64,000 nucleotides of DNA. Source: Pseudomonas putida. Lineage in GTDB: Bacteria; Pseudomonadota; Gammaproteobacteria; Pseudomonadales; Pseudomonadaceae. The stretch covers positions 4,092,001 to 4,156,000 of the forward strand of contig NZ_CP066306.1 of NCBI RefSeq assembly GCF_016406145.1, written 5' to 3'. The position numbers were made by a program, and so were the translations under genes. Positions 26,807 to 34,943 of this stretch are shown here, in pieces (the stretch's first letter is position 1; every line of letters begins with the position of its first letter). Below the pieces are notes generated by a model. It did no database searches, was not told the DNA's origin, and saw only the letters and a program-made list of their open reading frames with translations.

Positions 26807-28095
26807 GAACAGAACTCCGGATCGAAGGTGGTGCCGGCGATGTGTGCGCCGGCCCGACTGGTGTTGTGGAACCGCACCTGGGGATGGCGTGCAATGAAAC
26901 GCTCAAGCTCGATCAGGTAACTGCGGAAGTTAAGCTGGGTACGTGCTCGCTGGCCATGGCCATCCAGCACCCAGTGCTGCGCCGCCGCAATCGTAGGGCC
27001 GAGCACGCCATCGTCCCAGCCTGTGTGAGTGCGGCCACCCGGGAAGGCGAAATCAGCGCCGAAAAACGTAATGCGCGCGGCCCCCATCTTCACCGCCAGG
27101 TCCGTAGCAGGGTGAATCACGCTTCCCCCAACGAACAACTCGGCGCGCGGTATTGCTTGGCGCACCTGTGCATACAGCGCACTGCCGGAATAGGCTGTGT
27201 AGCGTGGCCCACGCCAGTTACCGAGCAGCTCGACGTCCAGCATCGGCATGTAGACCAGGGTGGTCGCAGCCGAGTCTTCCGGCGGCAAGTGATGGAGGCG
27301 GATCTTATGGTCGACACTGACCACGATGTCGGGCTGGATTCCAGCGCGCAGCAGGGGGATATAAGCGGTGTCGACGCAGATGAACAGTGGCCGCTCGGCC
27401 TGAGCGCGCACCCTTGCCAACGCAGGCAAGTGCCCGGCCAAGGTTGGCCCGGTGGCAATCACGTAGCAGTCACGCCCGGCCTGGCTACCGAACAGCGTGG
27501 CCACATCAGGGTCGTGACGCAGCAACGGCAAACTGTCTTCGAGCAGCTTCTGCAAGCGCGGGTCGGCGACATCGAAAGCGCGATTGTTGTCTGCCAGGTG
27601 GGCCTCACTGATCAGACGGTCGCGCACCTTGGCATTGAAGTCGTCGGCCAGCACCCGCTCGGAAGGCAAGGCGAAGAACGGCAAGGCGATTTCCGCGCTG
27701 TCGCCGGCATAGGACAGTTCGACGCGCGGGTCGGCAAGCCAGTCGGACTGATCCAGCAGTTGCAGCACCAGCTGGAACAGTGCGCCATTGAGCAGGTACA
27801 CCTGCAGCCGAACGAGCCCAGGCCGCTCCAGCAGCACGCGCTGCAAGTCACCCAGCCCACTGCCATAGAGATGAAGAGTGGAACTGTCTTCAGGCAGACT
27901 CGCGGCCTGCAGGCGAGCCTCGGCAAGACGATCGTGACGACTTGTGAGCTGGATGCCACACACGCTCAGGGTAGAGCCAAGCCCCTCCACCAGCTCGACC
28001 TCGAGCGCGCCACAAGCTTCGCCCTGCAGGCGCTCGTACAGCGCCGGCCAGCGGGCCTGCAGCACTTCAGCATTACGCTGGAAACACTCGCTCAT
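26803..28095 (-). CDS. maf: Motility accessory factor (Maf), flagellin nonulosonic-acid transferase
   Basis: A 430-aa protein with a DUF115/MptE-like Rossmann domain in the middle (GRDCYVIATGPTLAGHLPALARV, FICVDTAYIPLLRAGIQPDIVVSVDHK, VGGSVIHPATDLAVKMGAARITFFGADFAFPGG). Maf enzymes transfer CMP-pseudaminic or legionaminic acid onto Ser/Thr of flagellin in Campylobacter, Aeromonas and others. The complete Pse pathway directly upstream makes CMP-pseudaminic acid the likely donor. It lies 53 bases after the FabH-like gene. Confidence 0.88.
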   Translation of the reverse strand: MSECFQRNAEVLQARWPALYERLQGEACGALEVELVEGLGSTLSVCGIQLTSRHDRLAEARLQAASLPEDSSTLHLYGSGLGDLQRVLLERPGLVRLQVYLLNGALFQLVLQLLDQSDWLADPRVELSYAGDSAEIALPFFALPSERVLADDFNAKVRDRLISEAHLADNNRAFDVADPRLQKLLEDSLPLLRHDPDVATLFGSQAGRDCYVIATGPTLAGHLPALARVRAQAERPLFICVDTAYIPLLRAGIQPDIVVSVDHKIRLHHLPPEDSAATTLVYMPMLDVELLGNWRGPRYTAYSGSALYAQVRQAIPRAELFVGGSVIHPATDLAVKMGAARITFFGADFAFPGGRTHTGWDDGVLGPTIAAAQHWVLDGHGQRARTQLNFRSYLIELERFIARHPQVRFHNTSRAGAHIAGTTFDPEFCS

Positions 28096-28148
28096 GGGTT
28101 GAGCTTCCCTTGCCTGCGAAACACCGAAGAGTACCCGACTGGCAGCGC

Positions 28149-29096
28149 TTATTCAGCCTTGTAGAGAACCGCCGAGCCCCACGACAGGCCGACACCGAAG
28201 CCGCTAATGGCCACGCGCTTCCAGGCACTGTCGAACATGTGCTTCTGCAACAGCAGCGGAACGCTCGATGACACGGTATTACCGGTCTCCAGCATGTCCT
28301 TGATGAACTTGTCGGCCTGGGACTTTTCCGGGTCTTCCTCGAAGCGCCGTGCCACGGCATCGACGATCGCCGCACTGCCCTGATGGATGCAGAAGGCGTC
28401 GATATCCTTGTTCTCCAGCCCTGACTCGCGCAGCAGCTCATGCAGATGCGCCGGCACCTTGATCAGAGCGAAATTGAAGACCTGACGACCGTTCATGAAG
28501 AACTCGCCATCAGTCACCTTCAGGTGCGGCGCACCAGCACCGTCGGTACCGAACTTCGCCTTGCCCAGCTGCCAGGTAGCGCCCTCACCCATCCAGGTGG
28601 CAGTGGCCGCGTCGCCGAACAACATGGTGGTATTGCGGTCTTCTGTGTTGACGATCTTGGAGTACGGGTCAGCCGTTACCAGCAGGCCATTCTTCAGGCC
28701 TGCGGCTTCCATGAAGCCTTTGAGCGCGTAAATGCCATAGACGTAACCGGAGCAGCCCAGGGAAATGTCGAAGGCCGCGACATGGGTCGGCAGACCGAGC
28801 TTGTGCTGGACGATGGCAGCGGTGTGAGGCAAGCCTTCCTCGTCACCGTTCTGGGTGACGACGATTAGCGCATCGATCGACTCGCGCTTGAGTTGCGGGT
28901 TAGCGGCGAACAGGTTGTTGACCGCTTCGACACACAGATCGGAAGTCTCCTGCTCATCGTCCTTGCGCGGCAGGAAGCTTGCGCCGATCTTGCCGAACAT
29001 GAACTCTTCGTCCTTGCCGAATTTCGCGCCTTGTACATAGTTGTCCAGGCCGGAAGCGGGCACATAGCTCGCGATGCTTTTAATGCCGATCATCAT
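28149..29096 (-). CDS. FabH-like 3-oxoacyl-ACP synthase III
   Basis: A 315-aa thiolase-fold protein. The Cys-His-Asn triad of KAS III is present: Cys115 in ISLGCSGYVYG, His238 in FCIHQGS and Asn273 in ETGNTVSSS. KAS III enzymes condense an acyl-CoA with malonyl-ACP. Inside a flagellin glycosylation island it may supply an acyl group (for instance 3-hydroxyacyl) for N-acylation of a sugar amine; no ACP gene is nearby. ATG 29096 or the next ATG (29093) is the start. It has a 277-bp upstream gap, so it may have its own promoter. Confidence 0.85.
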   Translation of the reverse strand: MMIGIKSIASYVPASGLDNYVQGAKFGKDEEFMFGKIGASFLPRKDDEQETSDLCVEAVNNLFAANPQLKRESIDALIVVTQNGDEEGLPHTAAIVQHKLGLPTHVAAFDISLGCSGYVYGIYALKGFMEAAGLKNGLLVTADPYSKIVNTEDRNTTMLFGDAATATWMGEGATWQLGKAKFGTDGAGAPHLKVTDGEFFMNGRQVFNFALIKVPAHLHELLRESGLENKDIDAFCIHQGSAAIVDAVARRFEEDPEKSQADKFIKDMLETGNTVSSSVPLLLQKHMFDSAWKRVAISGFGVGLSWGSAVLYKAE

Positions 29097-29373
29097 GGCT
29101 TCCCAATAAATAACAGCTCAATACCACCGCCCGGATGACTCGAGCGGCGCCTGAAGAACGGGATCTGCCGCCCAGGTGGAGTGGCGACAGGCAGGATGGC
29201 AGGCGGCAATTGCACACCTGCCCCATTAACGGTTACAGAAAGAGATGCCCGCTCTGACCGATAGGTCACGAATATTTCAAGACAATCGCATATTTTGCCT
29301 GGGCGCGTCACGTCGTCATAGCGCTTTCGAGTGTGCCATGCAGGGCAAACCTAGCCTCGTCTGGAGCCAGCCT
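29097..29373. other. 277-bp intergenic region between pseI and the fabH-like gene
   Basis: This stretch has no supported gene. It holds the palindrome TGACCGATAGGTCA (29255-29268) and, on the minus strand, a possible weak -35/-10 pair (TTGTCT, then TATCGG 16 bases later). It is AT-richer than the flanks around 29265-29300. It plausibly contains a promoter for fabH-maf. Confidence 0.4.
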
Positions 29374-30426
29374 TCAGTCGAGCAACTGCCAATCCAGTGC
29401 CGTACCGCGCTTGAGTGGTTGCCTGGCCTTGCGGCCAAGCACCGCATCGAGATGACCTGGCGCCAACCCCAAGCCTGGGCGGATGGCGCGCACATTGCTA
29501 CGGTCGAAGACCTCGCCAGCAGCCATGTCGCGCACTACATACAGAGACCGACGAAAACGCCGCGAGGCCTCCTCGGCCTGGGTCGCGCCATAGTGCACCC
29601 GCCCCAACGACTGCCAGGCACGCTCGGTTTCCAGCACCAGCGCGGCCATTTCCTGAGGCTCCAGGGAAAATGCTGCATCCACGCCGCCATCGGCACGGTC
29701 AAGCGTGAAGTGCTTTTCCACCACCGTGGCCCCCAGGGCTACGGCCGCCACCGCAACCCCAACCCCCATGGAGTGATCCGACAGCCCGACCTGGCAGCCG
29801 AAGAGCTCGCGCATGTGCGGGATAGTCAGTACGTTGCTGTTCTGCGGGCTGGCCGGGTAGGTACTGGTGCACTTGAGCAGCACCAGGTCGCGACACCCAC
29901 CTTCGCGCGCCACCCGCACGGTACGTTCCAGCTCCGCGAGGCTGGCCATGCCGGTGGAAATGATCATAGGCTTACCAGTGGCCGCCACTTTGCGTATCAG
30001 CGGCAGATCGGTGTTCTCGAAGCTGGCGATCTTGTAGGCCGGCACATCCAGGCTTTCGAGGAAATCCACCGACGTTTCGTCGAACGGCGTGGAGAAGACC
30101 AGCATGCCCAGCTCACGAGCGCGCTCGAAGATCGCTGGGTGCCACTCCCAGGGAGTATGGGCCTTTTCGTACAGTGCATACAGCGATGAGCCAGACCAGA
30201 GGCTGTTCGGGTCGGCGATGAAAAACTCGCCATGCGCCAGGTCCAAGGTCATGGTGTCGGCAGTGTAAGTCTGCAGCTTCAGCGCATGGGCGCCGGCGGC
30301 GGCAGCCGCTTCGACGATCTCCAGCGCGCGTGCCAGCGACTGGTTGTGATTGCCACTCATCTCCGCGATCACCAGCGGTGGCTGGTCCGGGCCGACACAG
30401 CGGTGCCCGATGTTGAATCTGTTCAT
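29374..30426 (-). CDS. pseI: Pseudaminic acid synthase PseI
   Basis: A 350-aa NeuB-family enzyme condensing 2,4-diacetamido-2,4,6-trideoxy-L-altrose with phosphoenolpyruvate. The N-terminal TIM barrel shows PLVIAEMSGNHNQSL, ALKLQTYTADTMT, STPFDETSVDFLE, YKIASFENTDLPLIRKVA, LLKCTSTYPA and GLSDHSMG. The C-terminal antifreeze-like SAF domain has RRSLYVVRDMAAGEVFDRSNVRAIRPG. AGGAG lies 7 bases upstream of the ATG. It starts 3 bases after pseGH. Confidence 0.95.
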   Translation of the reverse strand: MNRFNIGHRCVGPDQPPLVIAEMSGNHNQSLARALEIVEAAAAAGAHALKLQTYTADTMTLDLAHGEFFIADPNSLWSGSSLYALYEKAHTPWEWHPAIFERARELGMLVFSTPFDETSVDFLESLDVPAYKIASFENTDLPLIRKVAATGKPMIISTGMASLAELERTVRVAREGGCRDLVLLKCTSTYPASPQNSNVLTIPHMRELFGCQVGLSDHSMGVGVAVAAVALGATVVEKHFTLDRADGGVDAAFSLEPQEMAALVLETERAWQSLGRVHYGATQAEEASRRFRRSLYVVRDMAAGEVFDRSNVRAIRPGLGLAPGHLDAVLGRKARQPLKRGTALDWQLLD

Positions 30427-30429
30427 GGG

Positions 30430-31905
30430 CTACTCCTGGAATACCCGCTCGAACGAGCACGGCGACTGAGCGAAGCCGGCACCCGCGAATAATTGCAATG
30501 ACGCCTGGTTGTCAGGCAGCACCTGGGCCTCGATCGCCCGCAGGTCCGGCCAGAACTCACGCACGCAGGCCTCGCCACGGGCGAGCAACGCTCTGCCCCA
30601 ACCCAGCCCGCAACGCCCCGCGAAGAGGTACAACGACACCTTCGCCCGCTGCCCGGGCAAGCGGTCGTAGCGCACACAGCCCACCGGCCCGTCGCCTGTC
30701 TCGGCGATCAGCAGCAAACGCTGCCGATCAACCAGCGTAGCAGCGAGCCAAGCCTGGTGGCCCGCCCAGTCGAGCTCCCGCGCCTGCTGCGAGCGGCGCC
30801 GCACCTCGGGCGCGTTGCGCCCGTCGAACAACAGCCGCGCGTCTTCACTACGCGCCGGACGTAGCGCAAGTCCCTCCCCCAGCAAGGCTACCGCCACCCG
30901 CTGCGCCCCCAGACCATCGACCAGTGCCCGACTGCGCTCGGCGAAGCTCTGGCGCAGGGCCTGATTGCTCAGCAACAAGGCAATCGCCTGGCGCAGCGCA
31001 GGCACCTGGACCTGCCCGGCTTCACCCAGGTAAAGGTGCATGCCCGCCCGAGCCATGGCCAGGGCATTGGCCCGCTGGTTGTCTGCCACGCTCACGCACA
31101 GGCTCGGCAAGCCCAGCGCGGCGCGCTCCCAGGTAGTACCGCCGCCGGCGCCGATGAACAAGTCTGCCGCAGCCATCCGCATTGGCAGATCGTCGACATA
31201 GTCATGCAGCTCCCAACCCGCCCGCGCGCCGCACAACTGGGCCAGCCGCTCACCCTGGCGATGCCCGAGCCCGGCGATACAGGTGACCTGCAACCCTTCC
31301 AGCCCGGACAGCGCCTGCAAGGTCTTGGGCAGCATGCCAGCCACATCGAAGCCACCGAAACTCACCAGCACCCGCCGTGCCTGCAGGGTCGGAGAAATCG
31401 CCGCCCCCTGAAACGCCGGCCCCACCAGCGCATAGCGTGGCCCCAGCAAACGCCGGCACTGCGTTGCCAGTCGCGGCGCGTAAAGCGCCTCGCAGGCGCT
31501 GAAATTCTGATCCAGCAGCAGGTCGGCGGCATGATCACGATCAGCCAGGTCATCGATGACCGCGATGCGCCGGGCGAATGACCGGGCCGCCTGCTCCCAG
31601 CGGGCGTCCAAGGCATAATGATCGACGACCAGCCAGTCGAATCGAGCCTGTGCCGGCAGCACATCACGCAGCGCCGCGACATCCGCAGCCCAGGGTTCGA
31701 TGCCGGTTTTTTCCTGGCGCTGCGGCCATGCAAAAACCTCGAAGCCCTCCTGCTCGATGGCGGCCCGGCGATGACCGTCAAGCAGGCAACAGGCAAAGCT
31801 TACCTGCGCACCGAGTTCTCGGAGGGCTTTGCCAAGCGTCAGGCAGCGAGCGGTGTGGCCGACGCCAATGGATGAAGAGGCATCAGCACGTACCAGCACC
31901 TTCAT
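30430..31905 (-). CDS. pseG: PseG-PseH fusion: UDP-sugar hydrolase plus GNAT acetyltransferase
   Basis: A 491-aa two-domain protein. Residues 1-335 match PseG, which removes UDP from the diacetamido sugar: MKVLVRADASSSIGVGHTARCLTL, RIAVIDDLADRDHAADLLLDQN, GAGGGTTWERAALGLPSLCVSVADNQ. Residues about 340-491 are a GNAT domain (LRPARSEDARLLFDGRNAPEVRRRS; LNPDNQASL-like VLPDNQASLQLFAGAGF), which fits PseH, the N-acetyltransferase acting just before PseG. The pathway otherwise lacks a separate PseH. It overlaps pseF by 4 bases. Confidence 0.9.
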   Translation of the reverse strand: MKVLVRADASSSIGVGHTARCLTLGKALRELGAQVSFACCLLDGHRRAAIEQEGFEVFAWPQRQEKTGIEPWAADVAALRDVLPAQARFDWLVVDHYALDARWEQAARSFARRIAVIDDLADRDHAADLLLDQNFSACEALYAPRLATQCRRLLGPRYALVGPAFQGAAISPTLQARRVLVSFGGFDVAGMLPKTLQALSGLEGLQVTCIAGLGHRQGERLAQLCGARAGWELHDYVDDLPMRMAAADLFIGAGGGTTWERAALGLPSLCVSVADNQRANALAMARAGMHLYLGEAGQVQVPALRQAIALLLSNQALRQSFAERSRALVDGLGAQRVAVALLGEGLALRPARSEDARLLFDGRNAPEVRRRSQQARELDWAGHQAWLAATLVDRQRLLLIAETGDGPVGCVRYDRLPGQRAKVSLYLFAGRCGLGWGRALLARGEACVREFWPDLRAIEAQVLPDNQASLQLFAGAGFAQSPCSFERVFQE

Positions 31906-32627
31906 GACGCCAGCTCCCCGCCAGCCTTGAGCGCTGCGTACAAGTATTGCGCGCGCAACCAGTCTTCCTCTGTGTCGATGTCCTGAACCAGATGCCGGGG
32001 GATGATTACTGGCAAGCTCCGCTCGGAATGAAGGGCCTCGTTCTGCAACCAGGCCTGCACCCGCCCCCAGTAAAACTGGCCGGCATCCTGATAGGCGGGC
32101 GCCAGGTCCTGAGACCGGGTCTCACGATACTGAGGATACAGAGGCACCAGCGCACCTTGCTCGTCGAGCGACAGCGCCCGCTGGACCGGGAAACCGAAGC
32201 TGCTCACCGAAAAGGCGAAAGAGCGCTCAGGGTGTTGCCGCAACAACGCCAACCCCTGCTGCAAGTAACGCTGCTGCACGAAAGGCGCAGTGGCGTAGAT
32301 GCAACAGGCATGGGTCAGGGCCTGGCCCTGGCTGGCCAGTGCCTGCAGGGCGTGGCTGACCACAGCTTGGGTGGTGGCATGATCGTCAGCCAGGTGCGCC
32401 GGCCGACGGAACGGTACCTGTGCACCGTATTCCCGTGCCACCGCCTCTATTTCAGGGTCGTCGGTGCTGACCACTACCTGTTCGAACAAGCCACTGGCAA
32501 GTGCCACGCGGATCGAGTGGGCAATGATCGGCAGCCCGGCAAACATCTTGAGGTTCTTGCGCAGAATACGCTTGCTGCCTCCCCGGGCCGGGATGATCGC
32601 GACACTGGTTTCCATTCGCTCAGGCAT
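31902..32627 (-). CDS. pseF: Pseudaminic acid cytidylyltransferase PseF
   Basis: A 241-aa CMP-sugar synthetase. The motif IIPARGGSKRILRKNLKMFAGLPIIAHSI is the nucleotide-binding N-terminus, followed by VVVSTDDPEIEAVAREYGA. It activates pseudaminic acid with CTP to CMP-Pse, the donor for Maf. ATG 32627 overlaps the last 8 bases of pseC; a second ATG at 32615 is possible. The end overlaps pseG as ATGA. Confidence 0.93.
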   Translation of the reverse strand: MPERMETSVAIIPARGGSKRILRKNLKMFAGLPIIAHSIRVALASGLFEQVVVSTDDPEIEAVAREYGAQVPFRRPAHLADDHATTQAVVSHALQALASQGQALTHACCIYATAPFVQQRYLQQGLALLRQHPERSFAFSVSSFGFPVQRALSLDEQGALVPLYPQYRETRSQDLAPAYQDAGQFYWGRVQAWLQNEALHSERSLPVIIPRHLVQDIDTEEDWLRAQYLYAALKAGGELAS

Positions 32628-33801
32628 GGACGCAGCCCACCGACGACTGCAGCAACTTACGTAGGCTGTCGATCACGTGATCTTGCTGAGCGTCAGTCAG
32701 CTCTGGAAACATTGGCAGGCTCAGGGCTTGCGCATAGTAACTTTCAGCCTGCGGAAAATCGCCAGGCTTGAAGCCCTGGTCGCGGTAATAGGGTTGCAGA
32801 TGAATGGGAATGTAATGAAGGTTGACCCCAACTCCCGCAGCACGCATACCATCGAAAATCTCCCGGTGTGAACCCAGGATACGATCGCCCTCAAGGCGCA
32901 CCACGAACAGATGCCAGGCGGATTCAGTGTCCTGCTGAGGTGCCTGGACGCTCACGGGCAGGTTCGCCAGCAAGCGCTGGTAGCGAGCCGCCAACTCACG
33001 GCGACGGGCAAGGAACGCATCCAGCCGTGTCAGTTGAGAAAGCCCCAGGGCAGCTTGCAGGTCGGTGATGCGATAGTTGAAGCCCAGTTCAAGTTGCTGG
33101 TAGTACCAGGCACCATGGCTTTCTTCGGTCATTTGACCCGGGTCACGGCTGATCCCGTGACTGCGCAGCCTGCGCAAACGCACGGCCAGATCCGCACGTG
33201 CGGTAAGCACCATGCCGCCCTCGGCCGTGGTGATGATCTTTACCGGGTGAAAGCTGAACACCGTCATGTCGGCATACTCACCACAGCCGACCGGCTTGCC
33301 CGCATAACGTGCGCCGACTGCGTGGGCAGCATCTTCGATAAGGGTAAAGCCATACTGCCGGGCCAGCGCCGCGATCGAACGCATGTCAGCGCTTTGCCCG
33401 GCAAAGGCCACGGCGACTACTACCTTGGGCAGGCGCCCCTCCCGGGCGGCCTGCTCGAGTTTCAGCGCAAGTGCTTGAGCGTCGATAGTCCAGGTATGCG
33501 GGTCGATGTCGACGAAATCGACAGCGGCGCCGCAGTAGCGCCCACAGTTGGCTGATGCGACAAAACTGATGGGGCTGGTCCATAGCCAGTCCCCGCTCCC
33601 CAGGCCGGCGGCGAGGCAGGCAAGGTGAAGCCCCGCAGTGGCGTTGCACACAGCTACCGCGTGCGTTGCGCCACAACGCTGGGCCATAGCCTGCTCGAAG
33701 TGCTCGATCAGTGGCCCCTGAGTCAGCCAGTCGGACTGCAGCACCTCGACGACCGCGGCGATATCCGCCTGATCGATGCTCTGCCGACCATAGGGGATCA
33801 T
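32620..33801 (-). CDS. pseC: UDP-4-amino-4,6-dideoxy-N-acetyl-L-altrosamine transaminase PseC
   Basis: A 393-aa DegT/DnrJ/EryC1-family PLP enzyme: MIPYGRQSIDQADIAAVVEVLQSDWLTQGP, VDIDPHTWTIDA, LIEDAAHAVGARY and the PLP lysine in FSFHPVKIITTAEGGM. It transfers an amino group to the PseB product at C4. Immediate contact with pseB (ATGA overlap) supports PseC over other sugar transaminases. Confidence 0.94.
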   Translation of the reverse strand: MIPYGRQSIDQADIAAVVEVLQSDWLTQGPLIEHFEQAMAQRCGATHAVAVCNATAGLHLACLAAGLGSGDWLWTSPISFVASANCGRYCGAAVDFVDIDPHTWTIDAQALALKLEQAAREGRLPKVVVAVAFAGQSADMRSIAALARQYGFTLIEDAAHAVGARYAGKPVGCGEYADMTVFSFHPVKIITTAEGGMVLTARADLAVRLRRLRSHGISRDPGQMTEESHGAWYYQQLELGFNYRITDLQAALGLSQLTRLDAFLARRRELAARYQRLLANLPVSVQAPQQDTESAWHLFVVRLEGDRILGSHREIFDGMRAAGVGVNLHYIPIHLQPYYRDQGFKPGDFPQAESYYAQALSLPMFPELTDAQQDHVIDSLRKLLQSSVGCVHA

Positions 33802-34799
33802 GCCGGCAACCCTGCGTGCAGGTCTGCCAACTGGTCCACGGTGAGGAAGGCGGGATTGGTATCGGAACGGTACTCGAAATCCTCTGCAACCCAGCGCCCG
33901 GTTTCACCCACGCAATCGACCGCAAAATCCACATCCGTATGGTTGAAGCGGATCGACGGAACGATGGTGAAATGATCACCAAACTCAAGGGTCATCCGCG
34001 CATCGTCCAGCGGGATCATCAGTTCGTGCAGCTTTTCCCCCGGGCGGATGCCGACCACGTTCTGCGGCAAGTGCCCGGCCATGCCGCGCGCCAGGTCGAC
34101 GATGCGAATTGACGGGATCTTGGGCACGAACACCTCCCCCCCGTGCATGCGGGCAAAGCTGTCGAGCACGAACTGTACGCCATGGTCGAGGGTGATCCAG
34201 AAGCGCGTCATGCGTGGGTCAGTGACGGGTAGCTCGCGGGCGCCCTCCTCGATCAGGCGCTTGAAGAATGGCACCACCGAGCCCCGGGAGCCCGCCACAT
34301 TGCCATAGCGCACTACAGCAAAGCGGGTGTCCTGTTGGCCGGCGAAATTGTTGGCGGCCACGAACAGCTTGTCGGACAGCAGCTTGGTCGCACCATACAG
34401 GTTGATCGGGCTGGCCGCCTTGTCGGTGGACAGTGCGACGACCTTCTGCACGCCATTCTCGATCGCGGCGGCGATGATGTTCTCGGCACCATTGACGTTG
34501 GTGCGGATGCATTCGGTGGGGTTGTACTCGGCAGCGGGCACATGCTTGAGCGCGGCGGCATGAACCACATAGTCGATACCGCGCATGGCCTGGCGCACGC
34601 GCTCGGCATCACGGACATCGCCCAGGAAGTAGCGCATGCACGGCGCGTTGAAACGCTGCTGCATCTCATACTGTTTCAACTCGTCGCGGGAGAACACCAC
34701 GACGCGCCGCGGGCGGTAGCGCTCAAGCAACCGCTCGATGAAGCGGCGCCCGAACGACCCGGTCCCCCCGGAGATGAAAATGGACTTGTCGTCGAACAT
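33798..34799 (-). CDS. pseB: UDP-N-acetylglucosamine 4,6-dehydratase (inverting) PseB
   Basis: A 333-aa extended SDR: Rossmann SGGTGSFGRRFIERLLERY (about 10-28), VFSRDELKQYEMQQRF, VHAAALKHVPAAEYNP, ALSTDKAASPINLYGATK (Ser/Thr-Asp-Lys in place of the usual Tyr catalysis, as in PseB/FlaA1). It makes UDP-2-acetamido-2,6-dideoxy-arabino-hexos-4-ulose, the first committed step to pseudaminic acid. It is the first pse gene after a 144-bp gap. Confidence 0.95.
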   Translation of the reverse strand: MFDDKSIFISGGTGSFGRRFIERLLERYRPRRVVVFSRDELKQYEMQQRFNAPCMRYFLGDVRDAERVRQAMRGIDYVVHAAALKHVPAAEYNPTECIRTNVNGAENIIAAAIENGVQKVVALSTDKAASPINLYGATKLLSDKLFVAANNFAGQQDTRFAVVRYGNVAGSRGSVVPFFKRLIEEGARELPVTDPRMTRFWITLDHGVQFVLDSFARMHGGEVFVPKIPSIRIVDLARGMAGHLPQNVVGIRPGEKLHELMIPLDDARMTLEFGDHFTIVPSIRFNHTDVDFAVDCVGETGRWVAEDFEYRSDTNPAFLTVDQLADLHAGLPA

Positions 34800-34815
34800 A
34801 CCTGGTTCCTAGGGT

Positions 34816-34840
34816 GGCGCCGTCAGCTGACGATGGCGCC
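34816..34840. repeat. Near-perfect palindrome between pseB and the 970-aa glycosyltransferase gene
   Basis: GGCGCC (34816-34821), GTCAGCTGAC (a 10-bp palindrome), GAT and GGCGCC (34835-34840) together form a hairpin. No T-run follows on either strand, so it could be an operator, an RNA-processing hairpin or a weak terminator between the two blocks. Confidence 0.5.
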
Positions 34841-34943
34841 CGGTTGCACTGTCAGGCAGGGCGCACAGCGTACAGATTTCTGACTCGCGCCCCCTATGAG
34901 CCAGCTCGAAGCAAGATGCAGGCCAGTGCCGCGGCCCGTCGCG

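Noticed and set aside
29340..29373. Sigma54-like TGGCAC upstream of the fabH-like gene.
   Set aside because: The -24 half is present but no GC lies at the required distance, so it does not make a -24/-12 pair.
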